NCBI GenBank assembly: GCA_944319735.1 | Contig: CALUEU010000001.1 | Span: 62,001-126,000 of the forward strand | Direction: 5' to 3' | DNA: 64,000 nt | Source of the DNA: an uncultured Methanomassiliicoccus sp. | GTDB taxonomy: Archaea > Thermoplasmatota > Thermoplasmata > Methanomassiliicoccales > Methanomassiliicoccaceae | Shown: piece after piece, positions 16,931 through 25,903 of the stretch | Position numbering within the stretch: the stretch's first letter is position 1 | Layout: each line of letters begins with the position of its first letter | Translations under genes and position numbers: made by a program | Notes under the pieces: generated by a model | Told to the model about the DNA's origin: nothing | Database searches by the model: none | What the model saw: only the letters and a program-made list of their open reading frames with translations

Positions 16931-18373
16931 ATGAGGAAGAGAAAAATTGGTTATGAGTGGATTGTGCTTTCAGTTACTACAATAGGAGCATTGCTTGCTT
17001 CAATGCAGTCGTCTGCACTTCTTATAGCTCTTCCTGAATTGATGGGAAACCTCAATATCGATTTTCTCACAATAATGTGGGTAATTCTGGCGTATATGCT
17101 TATGACTACTGTTATGCTGCCTATAGTCGGCAGACTGGCAGACATATATGGCAGAAAAAAATTATACCTTTCTGGATTTGCGATATTTACCATTGCTTCT
17201 CTGTTATGCTGCTTATCCGTTCCGCAATTCAACGGCTGGGATCTGGTAATATACAGAGCAATTCAGGGACTAGGTGGATCATTACTGCTAGGCAACAGCA
17301 CTGCACTGGTGGCAGATGCATTTGATACTCGCAGGCTTGGATTGGGTCTGGGAATAAATCAGGTTGCCGGAGCAGCGGGTATTGTATTAGGTCCTGTCGT
17401 AGGAGGATTATTAGTTGGGTATGGATGGTGGGCAATATTCGCCTTCAACGTCCCGATTGGAATAATTGGAACAATATGGGGAATAAAGTGCCTCAGAGAA
17501 ACAGTAATGAAATCTGCTGATAATTCCTTTGACCTTAAAGGATGCATATCAGTATCTGTGGGACTTACATTCCTTCTTTTAGGAATTACATTACTGGCCT
17601 TCCCAATGATCGATATGATCTGGGTATGGCTCATGATAATCATCGGAGCTATTGCTCTGATTGTATTTATTTATACAGAACTTAAAGTAAAAAAGCCGAT
17701 GATCAATCTGAGACTTTTCAAAAACAGATCATACGCTGTATCAAACTTTACTAACTTCACAACAGGCCTTGCCAGAAGTGCAATATTATTTGCATTGATC
17801 TGTTACTTCCAAGGACCATATGGAATGGATCCGCTGACCGCTGGACTGGCTTTAATCCCCTATGGTTTAGGATTTATGATTCTCGGTCCGATAGCAGGAC
17901 GTTTGTCCGATAGTTACGGAACCAAGTATGTCGCACTCTCCGGATTAATCTTGATGGCTTTAGGTCTCATATGCTTAACAACCATTGATGAGAAAACCAG
18001 CTTCGTTATGTTAGCTGCCTATATGCTCGTAATAGGCATAGGCTCTGGGCTGTTTTCATCACCGAATTCAAGCACAGTCATGAAAGCCGCACCGCCTGAA
18101 GAAAGAGGGTCGGCTGCCTCAACAAGAATGATGCTGATGAATGCAGGAGGAATGTTCAGTTTCACCATTGCATTTCCAGTTCTGTTCAACGGTGTTGAAG
18201 AGTATATGGAGCAGATATTCATTGAAGGCGGCGGAGTTCCCTCAGAGATCTTAGGACCGATCGTGGATAATATACATGAGACGTTTCTGATATTCTTCAT
18301 AGTGGCGCTGGTTTCTGTTGTGATAGGATTTTTCCAACAGAAAGAAAAAGGACTAGAAACCCGAAAAAATTAG
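16931..18373 (+). CDS. MFS multidrug exporter, DHA2 (14-span) family
   Basis: A 480-residue integral membrane protein with about 14 hydrophobic spans. It has the MFS loop motif GRLADIYGRKKLY after span 2, and motif C-like GAAGIVLGPVVGGLL in span 5, typical of drug:proton antiporters of the EmrB/QacA group. AGAG at a short distance precedes the ATG. Palindromes in the long upstream region suggest regulated expression. The next gene begins 72 bp later and is probably separate. Substrate unknown. Confidence 0.92.
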   Translation: MRKRKIGYEWIVLSVTTIGALLASMQSSALLIALPELMGNLNIDFLTIMWVILAYMLMTTVMLPIVGRLADIYGRKKLYLSGFAIFTIASLLCCLSVPQFNGWDLVIYRAIQGLGGSLLLGNSTALVADAFDTRRLGLGLGINQVAGAAGIVLGPVVGGLLVGYGWWAIFAFNVPIGIIGTIWGIKCLRETVMKSADNSFDLKGCISVSVGLTFLLLGITLLAFPMIDMIWVWLMIIIGAIALIVFIYTELKVKKPMINLRLFKNRSYAVSNFTNFTTGLARSAILFALICYFQGPYGMDPLTAGLALIPYGLGFMILGPIAGRLSDSYGTKYVALSGLILMALGLICLTTIDEKTSFVMLAAYMLVIGIGSGLFSSPNSSTVMKAAPPEERGSAASTRMMLMNAGGMFSFTIAFPVLFNGVEEYMEQIFIEGGGVPSEILGPIVDNIHETFLIFFIVALVSVVIGFFQQKEKGLETRKN

Positions 18374-18445
18374 AGCTCACCGCTCTACCTATTTTTTATA
18401 CATCTAACTTGATTGAGATTTTATACATCTTCAAGAAGTGATCTT

Positions 18446-19255
18446 ATGGATTCAAAGCTGAAAGTCAGTGATTATATGGTGAGAGATGTTGTCTCTATTC
18501 CACCAGATTATACAATTAAAGAAGCAAGAGAGAAAATAATCAGTACAGAATTTCATGGGCTTCCGGTTTCACAGGATGGAAAAATTTTAGGATTCGTGAC
18601 TGCCAAAGAACTTCTGAGGGAGATTGACCATCCTGATAAAAGAGTCAGTGAGATCATTAAAGACGGCACTGTGACTGTATCACCAGACATGGATATTGAT
18701 GATGCCTCGCGTGTTCTTTTCAGATACGGGCTGAGAAATACGCCTGTGGTGGACGAAGACGGTATGGCTGTAGGAATGATTTCCAATATGGACATAATCC
18801 GCTCTGCCATCGAAAAGGCGACTCCGAATAAGATCAATATGCTCAAGAATTTTTTATCACAGCAGCATGATGTTAAGATTGAGGTTAGAAGGCGTGTAAT
18901 TCCAATAGAGCGGCTGAGGCCTACACAAAAAGAAGTTTATGCCGATGAACTCCGCGGAAGACAGTATGAAATAAAACGCGGTCTTGTAGAGCCTTTGATT
19001 GTAATCCGCAAAGACGGTTACTATGTCTTGGTTGACGGTCATCACAGAGTTCTTGCCGCCAAGGAGATGGGTGTCAAGCAGTTTCAGGCTTTTGTGTTAG
19101 AGCCGGAACATGATATTGAGCTGGGCATGGAAAGATCAGCTGACGAGATGGGCGTCAAAACAATTGATGATATTAAAATAATCGAGGGTAAACACCATCC
19201 CCTCGTGAAAGTTGCAACCCGTCTTTTAACACATAAAGATGCAGGCTCTGAATGA
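18446..19255 (+). CDS. CBS-pair protein fused to a ParB/SerK-like domain
   Basis: Residues 1-130 hold two CBS motifs (VSDYMVRDVVSIPPDYTIKEA and IIKDGTVTVSPDMDIDDA), a unit that usually binds adenosine nucleotides. Residues 145-215 form a ParB/sulfiredoxin-like domain with IERLRPTQKEVY, then VEPLIVIRKDGYYVLVDGHHR. DGHHR is the nucleotide-handling motif shared by ParB CTPases and the archaeal free-serine kinase SerK. I chose ATG 18446; the extension from TTG 18413 is unlikely. It could be a nucleotide-sensing kinase or a DNA-linked regulator; the sequence does not decide. Confidence 0.85.
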   Translation: MDSKLKVSDYMVRDVVSIPPDYTIKEAREKIISTEFHGLPVSQDGKILGFVTAKELLREIDHPDKRVSEIIKDGTVTVSPDMDIDDASRVLFRYGLRNTPVVDEDGMAVGMISNMDIIRSAIEKATPNKINMLKNFLSQQHDVKIEVRRRVIPIERLRPTQKEVYADELRGRQYEIKRGLVEPLIVIRKDGYYVLVDGHHRVLAAKEMGVKQFQAFVLEPEHDIELGMERSADEMGVKTIDDIKIIEGKHHPLVKVATRLLTHKDAGSE

Positions 19256-19270
19256 GCCTGCTTATTTTCT

Positions 19271-21577
19271 TTATTGACTCAGCTGTTTTCTTACTGATTC
19301 CATAATAATCCTTTTTTCTGCTGCAGCAACATAGTTTATGGTTTTAACAACAGTGTCTGGATTAAGTGAAATGGAATCTATTCCGGCACGTACCAGGAAT
19401 TCACAGAATTCAGGATACACCGATGGGCCCTGTCCACATATGCTGACGGTAACTCCTTTTTTGTGAGCTCCGTCAATTATCTGTTTGACAGCTCTTTTCA
19501 GAGCTTCATTCCTCTCGTCGAAGTATCCCATTTTGCCAAGTACATCAGAATCCCTGTCTGCACCCATTACAAGCTGAGTGAGATCGTTGGATCCAATTGA
19601 GAATGCATCGCAGTGCTCTGCGAATTCTTCAACCATGAAGACAACTGCTGGAACTTCTGCCATCAAGTAGAGTTTGAAATCTTTACTGCGGTAGAGTCCC
19701 ACTTCATTCATCATTTTCTCAATTTCAACGACTTCATCTACAGTGCGCACAAACGGCAGCATGACCCATATGTTTTTGAGACCCATTTCATCACGGGCTT
19801 TCTTTACAGCTTTGAGCTCTGCCCTGAATGCTTTGTTGTAGCTCTCTGAAACATATCTGGAGCAGCCTCTCCATCCGATCATCGGATTGGACTCTTTAGG
19901 CTCATAGTCAGCTCCGCCTTTCATATCGTGATACTCATTGGTTTTGAAATCAGAAGTTCTCAGAACCACAGGCCTCGGATAGAAAGCTCTTCCGACAGAT
20001 GCAATTCCTTCTGCCAGCTTATCAATAAGCTCATTTTCTCTTCCGTCTTCAATCAGAGCACAGGGGTGTTCCTGCACGTGGGAGGTGAATAAGAATTCGC
20101 TGCGCATGAGACCTACACCCTGAACAGGCAGCTCGGAATATTCTGCAGCTTTGGTAGGAACACCGATATTCACCATGATCTTTGTAGCTGTCACAGGCAC
20201 AGCAACTGCAACTGCAGTAGCTGCAGCTGAAGTGGTTATTACTTCAACTGAAGGTGCTCCGCCTTCGTAAACAACTCCCATCTGACCGTGGACTGTTACT
20301 TCCATTCCATCTTTGAGAACGTTGGTAGCTTCAGTGGCTCCTACGACGCATGGAATTCCAAGCTCTCTCGCTACAATTGCAGCATGGCAGGTCATACCTC
20401 CTTCATCGGTAACGATGGCGGCTGCCCTGGTCATTGCCGGAACCATGTCTGGTGTGGTCATCTGAGTTACTAAAATATCTCCTTTCTTAACCACATCTAA
20501 GCTCATGTTCTCGTCGTAGATCTTTACCTTGCCGCTTGCATTTCCGGGGCTAGCTCCAAGACCTCTGACAAGAATTGTACGTCCAGATTCTTCAGACTCT
20601 TCAACAGTTTCCTGCTTAGTCTGTTTTGATAAGGTTGTGATCGGCCTGGCCTGAACAACATATACATGATTGTCTTCTATTGCCCACTCGATATCCATCG
20701 GACGGTTGTAGTGCATCTCAATGCGGTTTCCGATATCAGCGACTTCTTCGATCTGAGCATCCGTTAATTTCTGAGATTTTACCTGGTCGTTTGCAATTTC
20801 TTCTCTCAAGCATTCTCCGCTTTCTCCTCTGACTAACTTCCATGTCTGGGTGGAAATTCTCTTATTCAAGACATTACGGTGGAATTTGTCTACAACGTAA
20901 GTGTCAGGAGTTACCTTTCCTCCTACTAATGCTTCACCTAATCCATATCCTGCCTCGATGATAATGTGCGGCAGTTCAGAATTCGGATCCACAGTAAACA
21001 TGATACCTGATTTCTCAGAGTTGATCATACGCTGAATTACAACAGCCAGTTTGACTTTGTCGTGCTCGAATTCCTTAGACACCCTGTAAGAAATTGCACG
21101 TGGGGTGAATAGAGAAGACCAGCATTTTTTAATGCAAATTAAAAGAGACGAAGGTTCTGAAACATTCAGATAAGTATCTTGTTGACCTGCAAATGATGCT
21201 GTCGGGAGATCTTCTGCAGTTGCACTGGATCTCACAGCAACAAGAGGATATTTTCCTTTTCCCAGCTTTTTGTATTCAGCCAGAATCTGTGATTCAAGAT
21301 TTTTTGGAATTTCTCCCTCTTCAAAAGCATTTCTGATCTTTGCAGAGGCTTCCTGAAGTGCTACATCTGAATCTACATCAATATCCTCAATTGATTCCGA
21401 TATGACAGTCTTGAGATTGTTGTGCTCTAAAAACTCGTCATAGGATTCTGTTGTCAACACGAACCCAGGAGGTACGTCGAACCCGGCAGCAGTAAGCTCA
21501 CCCAGATTGGCAGCTTTACCGCCAGCAATCGGAATATCATTTACACCTAGATCCTTGATGCTCATTATCCCTTTCAT
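19271..21577 (-). CDS. ppsA: Phosphoenolpyruvate synthase (pyruvate, water dikinase)
   Basis: Makes PEP from pyruvate and ATP for gluconeogenesis. The N-terminal ATP-grasp region shows IAGGKAANLGELTAAGFDVPPGFVLT and SSATAEDLPTASFAGQQDTYLNV. The swivelling domain has DEGGMTCHAAIVARELGIPCVVG with the phospho-histidine, and the C-terminal PEP barrel has LMRSEFLF and SIGSNDLTQLVMGADRDS, then SICGQGPS. ATG 21577 has GGGGAT before it; in-frame ATGs at 21601 and 21565 are alternatives. A long 5' region separates it from lysS, and a possible structured RNA lies there. Confidence 0.95.
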   Translation of the reverse strand: MKGIMSIKDLGVNDIPIAGGKAANLGELTAAGFDVPPGFVLTTESYDEFLEHNNLKTVISESIEDIDVDSDVALQEASAKIRNAFEEGEIPKNLESQILAEYKKLGKGKYPLVAVRSSATAEDLPTASFAGQQDTYLNVSEPSSLLICIKKCWSSLFTPRAISYRVSKEFEHDKVKLAVVIQRMINSEKSGIMFTVDPNSELPHIIIEAGYGLGEALVGGKVTPDTYVVDKFHRNVLNKRISTQTWKLVRGESGECLREEIANDQVKSQKLTDAQIEEVADIGNRIEMHYNRPMDIEWAIEDNHVYVVQARPITTLSKQTKQETVEESEESGRTILVRGLGASPGNASGKVKIYDENMSLDVVKKGDILVTQMTTPDMVPAMTRAAAIVTDEGGMTCHAAIVARELGIPCVVGATEATNVLKDGMEVTVHGQMGVVYEGGAPSVEVITTSAAATAVAVAVPVTATKIMVNIGVPTKAAEYSELPVQGVGLMRSEFLFTSHVQEHPCALIEDGRENELIDKLAEGIASVGRAFYPRPVVLRTSDFKTNEYHDMKGGADYEPKESNPMIGWRGCSRYVSESYNKAFRAELKAVKKARDEMGLKNIWVMLPFVRTVDEVVEIEKMMNEVGLYRSKDFKLYLMAEVPAVVFMVEEFAEHCDAFSIGSNDLTQLVMGADRDSDVLGKMGYFDERNEALKRAVKQIIDGAHKKGVTVSICGQGPSVYPEFCEFLVRAGIDSISLNPDTVVKTINYVAAAEKRIIMESVRKQLSQ

Positions 21578-21774
21578 GATTATCCCCGGAAACTGTTCCA
21601 CATCATACTAGATGGAACAACGCTCTGATATAGTCAACGCTAATATATTTTCCCTTCTGTCATTAAGCAGAAAGATCATTGACGATGCGCTTTTCGAATT
21701 TTTTCAAAAGTAACAGAATCTAATATGTGTGTTTTGCGCGAAAAATATAGAAAAATCATCAGATTGCGTTGTGA

Positions 21775-21945
21775 ATTGTCCCCCGAGCCTTAACAGATTA
21801 GTTCATGGACGGCTTATGCCTATTCTCCCCACACTGACCCAGGCCGGGGGTTTATTGTCGTTCGCCGGGGTTGTTTCCCATTCATGACCCGATGTCACAT
21901 CGTTGTTCATGGAAAGACCCATAAATTACGGCGATCTGTATACTA
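21775..21945. ncRNA. Candidate structured RNA or leader element
   Basis: A GC-rich island in an AT-rich intergenic gap of about 500 bp between divergent ppsA and lysS. On the plus strand CCCCCGAGCC (about 21780-21789) can pair with GGCCGGGGG (about 21843-21851), closing a 50-nt domain that contains the small hairpin GGC-TTAT-GCC. A second stem-loop follows, with CGATG-tca-CATCG at its tip and longer flanking pairs (TTTCC with GGAAA). Both strands can fold. On the minus strand it would lie in the ppsA leader, on the plus strand ahead of lysS. I could not match it to SRP RNA, RNase P RNA, 5S rRNA or a known riboswitch. Confidence 0.4.
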
Positions 21946-22100
21946 ACGGTTTGCAAGGAAAATCACGTATCATTTCCGGTTTCCGAAAGCAATTTCTCTA
22001 CTGTAGCATTGGATTTTAACTTTTCGTATAAAAACCGCATATTACAGCCCCCTGGGACCATAGGCTTTATATCATTGTTATCGATGAAAGGCCCGATATT

Positions 22101-23645
22101 ATGCACTGGGCAGACGTATTGGCCAATACTCTTCTCGAGAAAGGAAACAATCACTTGATTTCTACTGGTATAACACCTTCTGGTACACTTCATGTAGGTA
22201 CTCTGCGCGAGTCAATAACAGCTGAATCTGTACGCAAATCATTAGAAAAGCAAGGCGCAAATGTAAAGATGATTTACCTTGTGGATTCCTGGGACCCGCT
22301 AAGAAAAAGATATCCATTTCTTCCAGAAAGCTTTGAAGCTGAAGTAGGAAAGCCATTGGCGTACATACCCTGCCCCTGCGGCGAGCATGAGAACTATGCC
22401 CAGCATTATATCCAGCCGTTTTTAGATTCCATTAAAGAACTTGGCATTCACTGCGATGTTTTGTGGACACATGAACAATATGAACAGGGTAAGTTCGAAA
22501 AAGTAATTGATACTGCAATTACAAAAAAAGACCAGATTGCCCAGATCCTTACAGAAGTGAGCGGTCGTGAACTTCCCAAAGACTTTTTCCCATACTCTCC
22601 CAGATGTGAATGCTGCGGCCGCATCAGCCATACAAAAGCATTGAGTTATGAATATCCGTACGTCTCATACTCCTGTGCATGCGGCCATGAGGGAAAGGCA
22701 GACATCAGAAAAGGAGATGGAAAGCTGCCGTGGAGAGTTGAGTGGGCAGCAAAATGGAGAGTATTCGGCGTAACCTGCGAACCGTTTGGCAAAGATCATG
22801 CAGCTGCCGGCGGATCATACGACACGGGAGTAAGGCTGGCCAAAGAAGTCTTTGAAATTGATGCACCTTACCCGATCCCGTATGAATTTGTACAGCTGAA
22901 AGGCAAGGGGCAGATGCATAAATCAACTGGTTCTTCAGTTACCGGTGTAGATGCTCTGCACATTACTCCAGCTGCAGTAATGAATTATATAGTTCTGAGA
23001 GTCAACCCATCCAGACACATTGATTATGACTCTGGGGCAGGCATACTTGACATGGTTGATGAGTATGACCGCATAGAATACATGTATTACAATCAGGAAT
23101 GTGAAGACAGGGACAAAGACCTTCTGAGAGCGTATGAACTTTCACAGCCGGAAGGGCCCCGTGCCACCGCACCTCTGCAGATCCCGTACAGACATCTTGT
23201 TTCATTGGTGCAGATTGCAGACGGCTTCGACGGAGTCCTTGCAATTCTGAAGCGCATGAATCTGATCGACGACAATGTTGATCAGGAAGACCTGGACATT
23301 CTCAAACAGAGAATGGAATGTGTAAAATACTGGTTGAACGGCTTTGCACCTGACAATGTCAAATTTGCAATATGCGACACCCTGCCTGAATGCGAGATCT
23401 CAGAAAATGAGAAGATGTTCTTCAAAAAACTCATTGAGTCAATATCCGCAGTGGAATGGAATGGTGAAAGCATACACGATGCAATATACCAGTGTGCAAA
23501 AGAGACTGAACTTGGTCCAAAAGGCTGCTTCCAGGCACTGTATAAAATCTTCTGCAACCAAAAGCAGGGACCTCGTTTAGGCTTCTTCTTTTCCACAATA
23601 GAAAAGGACTTTGTCATCAACAGAATTAAAGAAGCTGGCAACTAA
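22101..23645 (+). CDS. lysS: Lysyl-tRNA synthetase, class I
   Basis: Charges tRNA-Lys. The class I archaeal type is shown by ITPSGTLHVGTLRE (HIGH motif, about 24-37) and GKGQMHKSTGSSV (KMSKS-type motif, about 273-285). A zinc-like cysteine set CECCG...CACGH sits near 172-197. Length 514 is normal. A TATA box (ctttatatc, about 22065-22073) lies about 30 bp upstream. Class I LysRS is used in most archaea in place of the class II enzyme. The next gene follows 76 bp after the stop in the same direction. Confidence 0.96.
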   Translation: MHWADVLANTLLEKGNNHLISTGITPSGTLHVGTLRESITAESVRKSLEKQGANVKMIYLVDSWDPLRKRYPFLPESFEAEVGKPLAYIPCPCGEHENYAQHYIQPFLDSIKELGIHCDVLWTHEQYEQGKFEKVIDTAITKKDQIAQILTEVSGRELPKDFFPYSPRCECCGRISHTKALSYEYPYVSYSCACGHEGKADIRKGDGKLPWRVEWAAKWRVFGVTCEPFGKDHAAAGGSYDTGVRLAKEVFEIDAPYPIPYEFVQLKGKGQMHKSTGSSVTGVDALHITPAAVMNYIVLRVNPSRHIDYDSGAGILDMVDEYDRIEYMYYNQECEDRDKDLLRAYELSQPEGPRATAPLQIPYRHLVSLVQIADGFDGVLAILKRMNLIDDNVDQEDLDILKQRMECVKYWLNGFAPDNVKFAICDTLPECEISENEKMFFKKLIESISAVEWNGESIHDAIYQCAKETELGPKGCFQALYKIFCNQKQGPRLGFFFSTIEKDFVINRIKEAGN

Positions 23646-23721
23646 AACCACTTACAAAATAAAATGGCAAAACTACCTATATGCAGGTAGCTATGCACTT
23701 TCATTTAAATTAGGTGAACCT

Positions 23722-24234
23722 ATGAGCCAAGACAATGAAAAACCATCATGCAAATGTGGATGCGAAGATGAACTCAGTGAAGAGGAACTTACCTCACTGG
23801 ATGAGCTCGCTGAAGAAGTAATATTCGGAAAAAACCAAAACAGAAGCCGCGCCATCAAAGACCTGTGGTTTGAAGATATGAAGAATTATCTCAAAGAATG
23901 TGAGGCTCCTGAAGAATCCAGACCTGAACTGATGTTTTTATCATTGTCTAATGCGCTGCTGGATATGTTCTTTGACATAGTTCCCAGAGAGTTTGCAATC
24001 GCTTCTGCAAACAACATGAGCCACTTTTTAGCCACACTCCTGATCAACAAAGAATATGACATTGACGTCATGGAAAAATACATGGACGACTACAACAAAG
24101 TCATCGGGGACTCTGAGGACATAGAAAAAATTGAGAATTTTGATGAAGAGTGGTGGAATGAGAAGAAAGATTACCTCAATGGAAAAACTATGAATGAGGT
24201 AATTTCAGAAATGTCAGAGAAATATGGTCTATGA
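23722..24234 (+). CDS. Hypothetical acidic protein with cysteine-rich N-terminus (170 aa)
   Basis: The start at ATG 23722 is supported by AGGTGA just before it; the frame upstream overlaps lysS and is not coding. Residues 9-13 (CKCGC) form a short cysteine cluster that may bind metal. The rest is strongly acidic and helical (DELSEEELTSLDELAEEVIFG; then ELMFLSLSNALLDMFFDIV). There is no membrane span. The stop overlaps the start of the MFS gene by 4 bases, so the two are co-translated. I do not recognise the family. Confidence 0.78.
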   Translation: MSQDNEKPSCKCGCEDELSEEELTSLDELAEEVIFGKNQNRSRAIKDLWFEDMKNYLKECEAPEESRPELMFLSLSNALLDMFFDIVPREFAIASANNMSHFLATLLINKEYDIDVMEKYMDDYNKVIGDSEDIEKIENFDEEWWNEKKDYLNGKTMNEVISEMSEKYGL

Positions 24235-25436
24235 GACAATCTAAAAGCTACGGTGCAGTCGCAGCACTGTCGATTGCTGCATTCATGGTAATGACTGGAG
24301 TGTCTATAATCTCTCCAATCTTACCGGCGTATGCAGCTAGCTTTGGAATACCTTACGCACTCATAGGCATAATCATATCTTCATTCGCGATAGCAAGAAC
24401 ATTTTTAGATATTCCGTCTGGATTAATTGCCTACAAATTAGGAATGAAAAAATTCATGGCGATCGGCCTGATTCTGATCGCTGTATCTTCATTCATAGCC
24501 GGTTATGCACCTACATATGAAACTCTTCTGGTAGCTAGGATACTCGAAGGTGCTGGTTCAGCAATGTATACAACTGTCTCAATGACCATGGTCGCGGTTG
24601 TATCTCCGCCGGAACGCAGAGGAGCTACACTATCATTTTACGTAAGCATGATGCTGCTGGGAACAGTCAGCGGTCCGGTAATAGGCGGATTTATCTCTGA
24701 AGCCTGGGGAATGTCCGCTCCGTTTTATGTATATGGAATGTTCGGTCTGATCTCGCTGATTATAATAGCCATGGCAGTAAAAAATGCTGACAACAGCAGC
24801 AGTACGGCTCATCCAGCAAGCATGAAGATTACAAAACTTCTCAAAGATTATAATCTGATGGCCATCTGCTTCTCGGTACTTGTCACATTTTTAATCCGAC
24901 AGGGTGTTGTCAATACAGTCATTCCTCTCTATGCATACAATAACCTTGGGATGGGAGAAGTGGGTCTTGGAATTGCCTTGGGTGTTCTGGCTATCGGCAA
25001 TACGATTATGATGCTGATTATAGGTAAATTATCTGACAAGTTTGGAAGAAAAACATTCATGATGCTGAGTCTGATACTTTCAGCAGCAGTGATTTTAATA
25101 ATTCCATTTGATAAAACATTCCTTTCTTTAGTGATAACCATGGGCATGCTGGGGATATGTTTAGGCTTGGCAGGCCCTGTTTCAGCATGGATTACAGACG
25201 TTTCAAAACCAGAAGATCTGGGTGGAGCAATGGGCATTCAGCGGACAGTAGGTGATTTGGGATTTATTATCGGTCCGATACTGCTAGCAGCTATCGCAGG
25301 AATGTCTGGACAGACTGTTTCATCTATGCCTTTCATTGTGGCGGCTCTGATCTCAATTTTACCGGTTGCATTCTTAATAAGCGTGAAAGACCCGGTAGCT
25401 GCAGAAAAATTCTCACTCCGTAAACAAAATGTCTGA
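24231..25436 (+). CDS. MFS transporter (12-span)
   Basis: A 401-residue membrane protein with about 12 hydrophobic spans and the MFS loop patterns DIPSGLIAYKLGMKKFMAIG after span 2 and GKLSDKFGRKTFMM after span 8. PPERRGATLSFYVS lies near the central loop and is common in sugar/drug efflux MFS proteins (YdeE/AraJ-like). It overlaps the acidic hypothetical gene upstream by 4 bases (ATGA) and runs 24 bases into the convergent small gene on the other strand. Probably an exporter; substrate unknown. Confidence 0.9.
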   Translation: MRQSKSYGAVAALSIAAFMVMTGVSIISPILPAYAASFGIPYALIGIIISSFAIARTFLDIPSGLIAYKLGMKKFMAIGLILIAVSSFIAGYAPTYETLLVARILEGAGSAMYTTVSMTMVAVVSPPERRGATLSFYVSMMLLGTVSGPVIGGFISEAWGMSAPFYVYGMFGLISLIIIAMAVKNADNSSSTAHPASMKITKLLKDYNLMAICFSVLVTFLIRQGVVNTVIPLYAYNNLGMGEVGLGIALGVLAIGNTIMMLIIGKLSDKFGRKTFMMLSLILSAAVILIIPFDKTFLSLVITMGMLGICLGLAGPVSAWITDVSKPEDLGGAMGIQRTVGDLGFIIGPILLAAIAGMSGQTVSSMPFIVAALISILPVAFLISVKDPVAAEKFSLRKQNV

Positions 25437-25715
25437 TCTGCTGTCTTCATAAAAAGATTCATCAAACCTCTGAAGGTCTGAAATATCAGACATTAAATCA
25501 GATCCGTTAGCTTCGCTTTCAGGAAAAGATCTCGCAAATTGATTTACATCACAGAATAACACTTCCCATTTAGCATCGCCTGTTCTGGAGATCATTTCAC
25601 TAAGTCTGTTTACACCTGCTGAGTAATATTCCATTCCCTTCATTCGGTTCTCAAACATCTTCCATTCTACAATTCTTCCATTTAGTGTTGTTAATACTGC
25701 AACTCTGTCAGTCAT
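25413..25715 (-). CDS. Small hypothetical protein (100 aa)
   Basis: The start at ATG 25715 has CGGAGA seven bases before it, better than the alternatives at 25742 or 25754. The protein (MTDRVAVLTTLNGRIVEWKM...) is mixed, acidic at its end, soluble and without known motifs. Its 3' end overlaps the MFS gene on the opposite strand by 24 bases. Amino-acid composition is protein-like, and no other frame in this stretch is open, so I consider it real. Function unknown. Confidence 0.6.
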   Translation of the reverse strand: MTDRVAVLTTLNGRIVEWKMFENRMKGMEYYSAGVNRLSEMISRTGDAKWEVLFCDVNQFARSFPESEANGSDLMSDISDLQRFDESFYEDSRSDILFTE

Positions 25716-25903
25716 ATGGCATTCTCCGAGTTTTTCTATCATTTGAGAACGCAATGTATTTTAAAATAATCCTGAAGTTGAAACAATTTATCCAGAAAAT
25801 ACTGTTTTTATACGCATAATCTGAATCTTGCAAGACATAATAATCTGAAAGCCTGTTTTATTCTGACTTATAATTCTATAAAGAAGAAGGATATACGGTA
25901 ATC

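Noticed and set aside
21775-21945. SRP RNA, RNase P RNA, 5S rRNA or cobalamin riboswitch
   Set aside because: I looked for the helix 8 motif of SRP RNA, the conserved boxes of RNase P RNA, the 5S loop sequences and the B12 box, on both strands, and found none convincing.
21963-22040. 25-codon frame on the minus strand before ppsA (MRFLYEKLKSNATVEK...)
   Set aside because: It has a G-rich run upstream of the ATG but is too short to support without conservation data.
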